Origin: Aureococcus anophagefferens
Taxonomy: Eukaryota; Sar; Pelagophyceae; Pelagomonadales; Pelagomonadaceae
Assembly: GCF_000186865.1 (NCBI RefSeq)
Contig: NW_008705561.1
Span: 1,527,381 to 1,539,755, forward strand
Length of the DNA: 12,375 bases
Direction of reading: 5' to 3'
The translations under genes were made by a program, and so were the position numbers. Under the pieces are notes generated by a model. The model was not told the DNA's origin. It did not search any database and was given only the letters and a program-made list of their open reading frames with translations. Positions 1 to 5,976 of this stretch are shown piece by piece (the stretch's first letter is position 1; every line of letters starts with the position of its first letter).

Positions 1-831
1 CACGTAGAGGAGGGGCGGCGGCGCGCCGCCGCCCCGCGGCGACCCGCAGGGATTGGGCTTGCCCGGCGCGCCGGGCACCGCGGGCCGGAACGCGCCGTCG
101 CCCGCCGCGCGCGCGCCGTCGTAGTCGTACGCGCGCCACGCGCCCGGCGCGGCCTCGGCCTGCAGGAGCCGCTGGCGCTGGCGGTGCTCGTAGAACTGGG
201 CGTCGCCGCCGTCGGCGGCCCGCGGCGACGCCGCGGGGGGCCGCGGCGCCGGCTCGGCCTTGACCGCGGCGGCGCCCGCGGGCGCGGCGGCCGCGGCCGC
301 GGGCTCGGCCTTGGCCTCGCGCGGCGACGCCGCGGCCGACGGCGGCGCGGAGCCGCCGGGCCCGCCGCCGAGGAAGCGCGCGCTCAGGAAGGCCTCGCCG
401 GGGAAGACCATGGCGCTCCGCCGGAAGGCCTCGCGGAGCTCGCCGAGCTTGGCCTCGGCGGCCGCCGCGCACTCGCCGCGCCGCCGGAAGATGAGCTTCC
501 CGATCGACGCGCCCGCGAACTTCTTCGAGATGCGCATGCGCTCGCAGCGCAGCTCCTTGGCGAGGAAGGCCCGCAGCGTCACGCCGTCCTCGCAGCTCGG
601 CACCGTGCCCGCCGTGAAGAGGCTGATGAGGCAGTCGGCGTACGTCTGCTCCTCCGCCGTCCACTTGCCGCGCCGCATGGGCTGGTCCGCCGGCGGCTCC
701 GGTTTGGTCGTCGGCTTGGGGGCCGCCGCGGCGGGCGGCGGCGCCGCGGCGGGCGTCTGCGTCGGTGGGGCCGCGGCCGGCTGCTTCTGGCTGTCACCGG
801 CGATCGCACTCGTTTGCGGGTCGTCGGCCAT
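1..831 (-). CDS. Stramenopile-type conserved domain protein (putative nuclear/DNA-binding), 3' part missing
   Basis: The frame is open from the ATG at 831 to the left edge (277 codons, no stop), so the C-terminus lies outside the window. Residues 1-50 are a low-complexity Ala/Pro/Gln/Thr leader. Residues 53-118 hold a compact basic domain starting RRGKWTAEEQTYADCLI and continuing with a TLRAFLAKELRC block, then MRISKKFAG and GK.IFRRR. I know this pattern from many uncharacterised diatom, oomycete and pelagophyte proteins. Its GKWT.EE start resembles a Myb/SANT helix, and a nuclear or DNA-binding role is an inference from that and from the basic charge. Residues 155-275 are again Ala/Pro-rich and include VKAE at 190-193, which fits the SUMO-acceptor consensus. 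The gene lies downstream of gene 2 on the same strand, 252 bp away. The start is the first ATG of the frame after a less GC-rich leader. Function is unknown, but the domain recognition is fairly secure. Confidence 0.75.
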   Translation of the reverse strand, partial: MADDPQTSAIAGDSQKQPAAAPPTQTPAAAPPPAAAAPKPTTKPEPPADQPMRRGKWTAEEQTYADCLISLFTAGTVPSCEDGVTLRAFLAKELRCERMRISKKFAGASIGKLIFRRRGECAAAAEAKLGELREAFRRSAMVFPGEAFLSARFLGGGPGGSAPPSAAASPREAKAEPAAAAAAPAGAAAVKAEPAPRPPAASPRAADGGDAQFYEHRQRQRLLQAEAAPGAWRAYDYDGARAAGDGAFRPAVPGAPGKPNPCGSPRGGGAPPPLLYV

Positions 832-1083
832 CGTTTTCGTCGGGGATTTTTCGCGTCGCGTCGCGCAGTGCGCTGGGGGGCGTCGGTGAGGGGCTCGTAT
901 GTCGGGAGAGGAAATTTGCGCAGGGAAATCGCAAAATCACTCGTCCATGCCACCGGCTGGCGGATTCTCGAGACCTTAGGCTAGCTGTCCTAGTGGGCTT
1001 CCGAGAATAGTCAACCTAGCGTCAACGAAAACTTCAACGTTATCTCGTTTGATGTCGAGCTCGTCCACACACCTTCGGGGCCC
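832..1083. other. Intergenic region between co-oriented genes 1 and 2
   Basis: These 252 bases hold the 5' leader and presumed promoter of gene 1 (minus) and the 3' trailer of gene 2 (minus). The stretch from about 905 to 1075 is clearly less GC-rich than the coding DNA on either side. I see no convincing TATA box, no AATAAA signal and no conserved ORF. The short ORFs here are arginine-rich or lack similarity to any family. Confidence 0.5.
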
Positions 1084-1998
1084 CTACTCCTGAGCGCTCC
1101 GCAGGTCGACGCCGTTGTTCTCCTCGATGTGCTTGACGATGCCCGTGTAGTCGAAGTCCGGGCCGAGGCGGTCCACGGCGCCGACGAGCGTCTCCTCGAC
1201 GCTGGGGAGCGCGACGGCGCCGGCGCAGTGGCGGCGCACGAGGGCCGCGCCGATGCCGACGTCCTTCTTCATCAGCGCCACGGCGAAGCCGTAGTCGAAG
1301 TCGCCCGTGAGCACCTCCTTGGGCAGCCGCACCTCCGTCTGGAGCGACTTGCCGCTGCCCGCGTTGATCGCCGCGAGCGCCCTGGCCGGGTCGACGCCGT
1401 AGCCCTTCTTCAGCGCCACGAGGCCCTCGCCGGCGGCGGCGAGGTGGAGCGAGTTGAGCGTGTTGTTGACGGCCTTGACCGCGTGGCCCGCGCCGACGCC
1501 GCCGAGGTGCACGAATTTGCCGGCGAACTGGCTCGCGAGCGGCTCGACGGCGGCGACGTCGGCGGCCGCGCCGCCGACCATGACGCTCACGGTGCCCGCC
1601 GCGGCGCCGGCGGGGCCGCCGGACACGGCGAGGTCCACGTAGGCGCTCCGGCCGAGCGCGGCCGCGATGGCCTTGCTCTCCTCGGGGTCGCCGGACGTGA
1701 CGTCGACGACCGTCGCGCCGGCGGCGAGCGACGCGTCGGCCTCGAGGGCCGCGGTCTTCGAGTGGGCCGACGTCGGCAGGCAGAGGAAGACGACGGACGC
1801 GTCGGCGCAGGCCTCGGCGACGGACGCCGCGGCGACGCCGCCGTGGGCGGCGACGAAGGCCGACCGCGCCTGCGCCGCGAGGTCGAAGACGGCCATGGTC
1901 CCGCCCTGGCCCGCGACGTAGTTCGCGACGCGCCCGGCGAGGGGCGAGCCCATGTTGCCGAGGCCCACCCAGGCGACGCGGAGAGACGGGGCAGCCAT
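1084..1998 (-). CDS. Beta-hydroxyacid dehydrogenase, 3-hydroxyisobutyrate dehydrogenase family
   Basis: The 304-residue protein is a full-length member of the NAD(P)-dependent beta-hydroxyacid dehydrogenase family, which oxidises 3-hydroxyisobutyrate or reduces tartronate semialdehyde and related substrates. The Rossmann nucleotide loop GLGNMG is at residues 12-17. The substrate-binding signature LAVSGGP is at about 123-129. The catalytic-lysine block GHAVKAVNN is at 171-179, with K175 the expected catalytic residue. A C-terminal helical domain contains F..ALMKKD near 238-246. The ATG at 1998 puts the Rossmann strand right after a short N-terminus. The frame stays open upstream to 2109, but that extension is Arg-rich and unlike the family. 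No mitochondrial presequence is evident from the chosen start, so a cytosolic location is likely. The exact substrate (3-hydroxyisobutyrate, tartronate semialdehyde, threonate) cannot be told. The INAGSGKS segment leans toward the tartronate-semialdehyde or threonate side, but weakly. Confidence 0.9.
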   Translation of the reverse strand: MAAPSLRVAWVGLGNMGSPLAGRVANYVAGQGGTMAVFDLAAQARSAFVAAHGGVAAASVAEACADASVVFLCLPTSAHSKTAALEADASLAAGATVVDVTSGDPEESKAIAAALGRSAYVDLAVSGGPAGAAAGTVSVMVGGAAADVAAVEPLASQFAGKFVHLGGVGAGHAVKAVNNTLNSLHLAAAGEGLVALKKGYGVDPARALAAINAGSGKSLQTEVRLPKEVLTGDFDYGFAVALMKKDVGIGAALVRRHCAGAVALPSVEETLVGAVDRLGPDFDYTGIVKHIEENNGVDLRSAQE

Positions 1999-2086
1999 CG
2001 AAGATCGATCAAGTTGTCGCGGAAAAACTTCCGACGGTGCACTAGTTACTTGGTGCACTCTCGAGAGTCGGTGATGCCCTTTTCTT

Positions 2087-3304
2087 TTACGACGTCGCCG
2101 CGGCGTCACTTGCGGCGTCGTCGCGCGGCGAGAACCGGAGCGCGACGACGGAGACGTTGTCCGTGCAGTGGCGGTGCGTGACCGCGTCGTCGACGAGGGC
2201 CCTCGCGGCCTTGTCGAGGTCGCCCCACGCGCGGCGGTTGCCGTCCGCGGAGTAGGCGAAGTCGGCGAGGAGCCGCGTGCGGAGGAAGGTCGCGGCGTCG
2301 ACGGGGTTGAAGCGCGTCCAGAGGCCGTCGCAGGCGAGGAAGAGGAGCTCGTCGCGCGCGCTGTCGAGCGTGAGCTTGACGCGGACGTCGGGCTCCGCGG
2401 AGATGGCGTTCTTCGTCGCGTCGGCCTGGGGCCGGCCGCAGAGCCTCTTGATGGCCGCGTCGCCGAAGGTGCGCGACACCTCCATCATGCCCGCGGCGCG
2501 GCCGCCCGCGTCGACGGCGCCGCCCGCGTCGACGATGCGGCGCCGCTCGCCGGGCGCGGACGCGCGGTGGTCCGTCGTCAGCGCCAGGGCCCGCGCCGGC
2601 GGCGGCGCCGGGAAGCCGTCGTGGGCGCCGAGCTCCCAGGGGAACTTGGAGCGGTGCGCGGCGGACGCGCCCGGGGGCCCGCCGACGTCGCCGTCGCCGC
2701 ACCGGTCCCGGGACTCGAGCGCCTCGTCGCCGCGCCGCACGAGCACGGCGCGGCTATCGCCGAGGTTGAGCACGTGGCACTCGTCCTGGACGAGCAGCGC
2801 GGCGACGCAGCAGCAGCCCTCGGCGTCGAACCCGGACGCCGCCGCGTCGGCCTCGACGCGCGCGCACGCGCGCCGCAGGGCCGCCTCGACGCGCTTCTTG
2901 CTGTGCCAGCAGTGGACGGGCGCCTTGTCCGAAGCGGCCTTGGCGGGCTGCCGGGCCTGCTGGCGCAGCAGCAGCGCGAGCTCGCGCGCGACGTGCGCGG
3001 GCAATCTGCGGCAGCAGAGCTCCGCGACGCGCTTGCCGTTGTGGCCGTCGAGCACGCCGTAGAGCGCGACGCGCGCGCCCGCGGGGACGTCGCCGCCGGC
3101 CTCGGCGATCAAGGCGGCGAATTGGTCCGCGTGGACGACGCAGTGCGCGTCCTCCATGGCCGCGCGCTTGCCCGCGTGCGACGCCACGGCGACGCTGACG
3201 TTCGTCTTCCAGGGTTTCAACGTAGGGAGCGCGCTTGCGTCGACCTTTTGGCGCTTCGCCGCGGGCTCTGGCGCGTCGGTTGGGGACGGCGCGGCGGCCT
3301 CCAT
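2087..3304 (-). CDS. PP2C-family Ser/Thr protein phosphatase (PPM type)
   Basis: The 405-residue protein removes phosphate from Ser/Thr of target proteins with two metal ions. All the main PPM motifs are present in order: MED at 50-52, LDGHNG at 85-90, LGDSRAV at 181-187, TTDH at 243-246, SRTFGD at 277-282, EPDV at 304-307, CDGLW at 325-329 and TDNVSV at 381-386. The metal-ligand aspartates D52, D86, D326 and D382 are therefore intact and it should be active. KRQKV at 17-21 could be a nuclear signal. A Gly/Asp/Pro-rich insert of about 50 residues (190-239) between the GDSR and TxDH blocks is longer than usual. The ATG at 3304 is chosen because it is followed by a short acidic/Pro leader and then the phosphatase fold; the frame upstream runs antisense into gene 4. 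It is divergent from gene 4, with 130 bp between starts. The substrate is unknown. Confidence 0.93.
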   Translation of the reverse strand: MEAAAPSPTDAPEPAAKRQKVDASALPTLKPWKTNVSVAVASHAGKRAAMEDAHCVVHADQFAALIAEAGGDVPAGARVALYGVLDGHNGKRVAELCCRRLPAHVARELALLLRQQARQPAKAASDKAPVHCWHSKKRVEAALRRACARVEADAAASGFDAEGCCCVAALLVQDECHVLNLGDSRAVLVRRGDEALESRDRCGDGDVGGPPGASAAHRSKFPWELGAHDGFPAPPPARALALTTDHRASAPGERRRIVDAGGAVDAGGRAAGMMEVSRTFGDAAIKRLCGRPQADATKNAISAEPDVRVKLTLDSARDELLFLACDGLWTRFNPVDAATFLRTRLLADFAYSADGNRRAWGDLDKAARALVDDAVTHRHCTDNVSVVALRFSPRDDAASDAAATS

Positions 3305-3335
3305 GCCTTTGCTTGCGCCGCTGGTGAGGCCGAGA

Positions 3336-3357
3336 TTGCCACAAAGTTGCCACAGAG
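3336..3357. repeat. 11-bp tandem duplication
   Basis: TTGCCACAAAG at 3336-3346 is followed at once by TTGCCACAGAG at 3347-3357, with one mismatch. It sits in the shared upstream region of genes 3 and 4. It could be a doubled binding site or simple replication slippage. Confidence 0.7.
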
Positions 3358-3375
3358 AGGCCTCTGTCCACCACC

Positions 3376-3413
3376 ACCGCCGTCGTCCACAGACACCGCC
3401 GTCGTCCACAGAC
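3376..3413. repeat. 19-bp perfect tandem duplication
   Basis: The 19-bp unit ACCGCCGTCGTCCACAGAC occurs twice head to tail without mismatch, ending 21 bp before the ATG of gene 4. A related CCACCACC tract precedes it. Perfect identity suggests a recent duplication. It would lie in the 5' leader or core promoter of gene 4. Confidence 0.85.
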
Positions 3414-3434
3414 ACGCGCCGCGTGTCCTCACCC

Positions 3435-4046
3435 ATGGCGTCGATGATCACGAAGGTCAAAAAGCTCAACCCGGCCACGACGGCCGTGCTCGTCTGCGAC
3501 ATCCAGGAGCGGTTCCGCGACGTCATCATGGGCTTCGAGAGCCTCGTGAAGTGCAGCGGCTTCGTCGTCAAGTCGGCCGGTGAGCTGGGCATGCCCGTCG
3601 TCGTCACGGAGCAATACCCCAAGGCCTTCAAGAAGACGGTGCCCGAGATCGCGTCGCTGCTCGACCCGGCCGGCGGCAACGTCTTCGAGAAGACGCTCTT
3701 CTCCATGTGCACCGACGAGGTCAAGGCGCACCTGAAGAAGCTCGGCTGCACGTCGGCGATCCTCTGCGGCCTCGAGACCCACGTCTGCGTGCTCCAGACG
3801 ACGCTCGACCTCCTCGAGCTCGGCATCGACGTCCACGTCTGCGCGGACGCGGTCTCGTCGCAGCGCGACTTCGACCGCACCGTCGCGCTGGCCCGCCTCG
3901 CGAGCTCCGGCGCCGTCGTCTCCACGTCCGAGTCCCTCGTCTTCCAGCTCCTCGGCAACAGCAGGCACCCCAACTTCAAGGCCATCGCGCCCTTCGTCAA
4001 GGAGAACGCGGACGCGTCCAAGACCTCGGACCTCCAGCACCTCTAG
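3435..4046 (+). CDS. Isochorismatase-like hydrolase, ISOC1/ISOC2 type
   Basis: The 203-residue protein covers the whole single-domain fold of the cysteine-hydrolase (isochorismatase-like) superfamily and most resembles the animal/algal ISOC1/ISOC2 branch, whose natural substrate is not settled. The Asp-Lys-Cys triad is visible: D22 in VCDIQERF, K86 in FEKTLFSM and C118 in GLETHVCVLQTTLDL. The following VHVCADAVSSQ and SGAVVSTSESLVFQLL segments are typical of that branch. The ATG at 3435 gives the standard short N-terminus before the first strand. A second ATG three codons later would be equally acceptable. No targeting peptide is obvious, so it is probably cytosolic. The same frame is open upstream to 3156, but only across gene 3's antisense and the shared promoter. 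It is divergent from the phosphatase gene. Isochorismate itself is not implied as substrate. Confidence 0.93.
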   Translation: MASMITKVKKLNPATTAVLVCDIQERFRDVIMGFESLVKCSGFVVKSAGELGMPVVVTEQYPKAFKKTVPEIASLLDPAGGNVFEKTLFSMCTDEVKAHLKKLGCTSAILCGLETHVCVLQTTLDLLELGIDVHVCADAVSSQRDFDRTVALARLASSGAVVSTSESLVFQLLGNSRHPNFKAIAPFVKENADASKTSDLQHL

Positions 4047-4216
4047 GCGCGCCGCTCTTTTTGGCCGTAATCTACAAACAAGGCTCTGTGCAGCGGGCGT
4101 CGCCGCGCTGCTTCAGGGTTGGTCGCGAGGTGAGACGGGAGAGTTTTTTGCCTTTGGCGAGCAAGGCTCGAGCAAGTCTCAAGAGAGGTCGCCCGCCGGC
4201 GCGCCGCCCCTGCGGG
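4047..4216. other. Intergenic region between genes 4 and 5
   Basis: The 170 bases hold the 3' trailer of gene 4 and the leader of gene 5, both on the plus strand. T-runs occur near 4060 and 4144, and GAGCAAG repeats at about 4159 and 4169. No polyadenylation hexamer, RNA gene or ORF with family similarity is seen. Confidence 0.45.
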
Positions 4217-5918
4217 ATGTGGCGCATCCTCGTCTGCGCCCTTTTCGCCTTCGTCGACGCCGCGGAGGGACCGGCGGTGGACGCGGAGACGAAGCACGAC
4301 CGGCAGTGGAAGAAAACGGGCCCCGTGCGCAAGAAGCTCGGCGACAAGCAGCGCCTCGTGCCCCTCCTCGCGTCCAAGGACCGCGCGGCCGCCAAGGACG
4401 TCATGGACGTCGTGCGCCAGTGCCCCTTCGTCCAGCGCGACGACCCGGACTGGCACATCGGCCGCGCGGGCGGGAACCGCGCGTTCAAGACGTGCGCGTG
4501 GCTGCGGGAATCGGGGGCCAAGGTGCGGAACCGGTTGTGCGGCGTGGCGGGCACGGGCGGCGTCATCGGCAACCACGCCTGCCCGAACGCCTGCGTGTCC
4601 TGCTGCCACGGCGACCTCCTGTTCAACGCGTCGCTCCCGGTGCTCCGCCGGTGCCAGGCCTTGCACGACGAGCTCGCGGCGGCCGCGGCCGCCGCGGAGG
4701 AGGCCGCCGCCGATGGACGCGGCTTCTGCGCGGACCCGCCGGCGCGGGTCCAGGAGGAGTCGTCGCGGAACATCTGGCCCGGGCCGCGCGTGGACCTCGG
4801 CGCGTGCTTCGGGCGGTTTCAGGAGCGCGCGCTCGGGGCCGCGCCCGCGTCGCTCCGAGACGCGCAGCAGGCCGCCTGCTGCCCGACGCGGGACCAGCGG
4901 AACGCGACGGTCAACGCCCAGATCGCCGCGTCGGCGAACATCTCCGTGGCCTACGTCACGTACCCGCGGTCGCAGATCGAGGCCGCGGCGTACTTCGCGG
5001 CGCGGCGCGACCGCGACGTCGACTTCAACTTCGTCGGGCGCATGCGCGTCTACCGCCAGGGCAGCGGCTACACTTCCGGGACCACAAGCGCGCGAGCGCG
5101 CGCATCGTCGCGTCCGTGAACCGCATGCGCGAGTGGGCGAACATGTTCTCGGACACGTACTTCACGGACCGGTCCGTGCTCGTGGACACCCGTGTGGAGA
5201 ATCAAATCTTCAACTCGACTTCAATGTGAGCGTATATCGAACGGTTCGGACCAGCTTCTTCGGCCGTGTTTCGAGAACTCGATGAGAGCAATCGATCCGT
5301 CCAAAAATCAGCCGAATCGACTTCGATTTGACCGAGCTAGAGAGTTCTGAAGTTTTTGGCCGGGACGTCCCAAACCAGTGGTTGATTTCCACACAGGTCG
5401 ACACGGGCGCGCGGAACGTGTCGGACTACGAGGTCCGGGGCGCCTACGACCGCACGGTCGTCGACGGCAAGCTCGCGGGCTGGCGGCCCATGGGCCGGAA
5501 GAACGCGTCCGACTGGGACGAGGCGTCCCGCGCGCACTCGTGCGCGAAAGCGACGTGCGACCCGGCCTACTACGAGCGCCTCGCGCGGTCGAAGTTCACG
5601 CTCGCGCCGGCGGGCGACATGCCCTGGTCCATCCGCTTCTTCGAGGCGATCATGGCCGGGTCCATCCCCATCGTCTCCCACGTCGAGCACGCGGGCCGCA
5701 ACTCCGACGAGCGCAACCTGGGCTACAAGTACCTCCTCGTGTCCGAGTTCGTCGCGCGGCGCCGCGCGTTCCCGGGCGAGCTGCCCTACTGCGCGGCCTG
5801 GGCCGACCACAACCGCAAGATTTTCCTGGAGCACCAGTCCTACATCGACGACCCAGCCTCCGTCGAGCCGAGCCTCGCGCGCTGCGCCGCGGAGGCCTTC
5901 GCGCCCGACGGCGCCTAG
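4217..5918 (+). CDS. Secreted Cys-rich domain + exostosin-like glycosyltransferase; one intron, one apparent frameshift
   Basis: The start MWRILVCALFAFVDA is a signal peptide, probably cut before AEG. Residues 62-131 form a Cys-rich module (C69, C93 in FKTCAWL, C108, C122 in ACPNAC, C126, C129) of a kind common in secreted stramenopile proteins. The C-terminal half carries the exostosin/GT47-like signature: SKFTLAPAGD, then PWS.RFFEAIMAGSIPIV. It should transfer a sugar to a glycan in the Golgi; donor and acceptor are unknown. The first frame (from 4217) is protein-like through FNFVGRMRV near 5030-5050, then meets a stop at 5119. The coding sense continues one frame over (RIVASVNRMREWANMF and FTDRSVL) from about 5074 to 5181. 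So one base seems missing at about 5066-5076, through sequencing error or real mutation. An intron at 5182-5396 then splices in phase 0 to the last 173 codons. With one base restored the protein is about 495 residues. The stop TAG is at 5916-5918. Confidence 0.75.
5182..5396 (+). other. Spliceosomal intron of gene 5 (215 nt, phase 0)
   Basis: The donor is GTGGAC at 5182 and the acceptor is CCACACAG ending at 5396. Splicing joins the codons for RSVL directly to VDTGARN in an uninterrupted frame, whereas reading through hits a TGA at 5227-5229. By hand count 107 of 215 bases are G or C (about 50%), far below the flanking exons. The sequence has no clear polypyrimidine tract; TTGAT at about 5382-5386 is a possible branch site, though unusually close to the acceptor. 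Other acceptors were not as good for frame and product. Confidence 0.82.
5190..5396 (+). mobile_element. Introner-type element (non-autonomous DNA transposon acting as an intron)
   Basis: The left end, from 5190, reads CCGTGTGGAGAATCAA. The right end, read on the minus strand from 5396, gives CTGTGTGGAAATCAA. These match as terminal inverted repeats of about 15 bp, with one substitution and one single-base indel. The bases just outside are GTGGACAC (5182-5189) and GTCGACAC (5397-5404), an 8-bp target-site duplication with one mismatch. The donor GT lies in the left duplicate and the acceptor AG is the element's own last two bases. So the 207-bp insert plus one duplicate is spliced out and the original codons are restored. 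There is no coding capacity inside. An internal 14-base hairpin, AATCGA-CT-TCGATT, is at 5315-5328. Introners of this design are established for Aureococcus and Micromonas; membership of a specific family here is inference. Confidence 0.78.
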
Positions 5919-5976
5919 GGACGACTACTTCGGGCAGCCGAGCTTCCCTAGGGACTACTTCGGGCAGCCGAGCTTC
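5914..5976. repeat. 33/30-bp tandem duplication at the convergent gene 5/gene 6 junction
   Basis: Unit 1 (5914-5946) and unit 2 (5947-5976) both start CCTAGGG and end CTACTTCGGGCAGCCGAGCTTC, differing only by a 3-base ACG present in unit 1. Unit 2 encodes the last residues (KLGCPK) and stop of gene 6 on the minus strand. Unit 1 is a spare copy that overlaps the stop codon of gene 5 on the plus strand and fills most of the gap between the two genes. Confidence 0.9.

Larger units (their letters stand above)
3305..3434. promoter_or_regulatory. Shared upstream region of divergent genes 3 and 4
   Basis: These 130 bases separate the start codons of the PP2C gene (minus) and the isochorismatase-like gene (plus), so they must hold both promoters. 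They are not coding in any convincing frame. Two small tandem duplications lie here (3336-3357 and 3376-3413), as does a 10-bp palindrome, AGAGGCCTCT, near 3355-3365. No TATA box is seen. The regulatory role is inferred from the gene layout. Confidence 0.55.

Noticed and set aside
1129..2181. 350-codon plus-strand frame opposite the dehydrogenase gene
   Set aside because: It is rich in Arg/Gly/Ala/Asp without any family motif and mirrors the GC-biased codons of the real minus-strand gene.
2168..3583. 471-codon plus-strand frame opposite the phosphatase gene
   Set aside because: It is antisense to an intact PP2C with all motifs, its composition is Arg/Ala/Val-rich, and it runs across a promoter into gene 4 in the wrong frame.
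5048..5064. 17-nt GT...AG mini-intron that would repair the gene 5 frame
   Set aside because: The length would fit the frame, but 17 nt is too short for ordinary splicing and it would remove part of a protein-like stretch. A one-base indel is simpler.
3707..5119. Single 470-codon frame joining the end of gene 4 with gene 5
   Set aside because: Its first 120 codons are the wrong frame of the isochorismatase-like gene and the next 50 are intergenic. The signal peptide at 4217 is a far better start.
5328..5396. Start of a separate gene at the TTG/leader before the second exon of gene 5
   Set aside because: There is no ATG and the composition is the low-GC element. The frame only becomes protein-like exactly after the acceptor at 5396.
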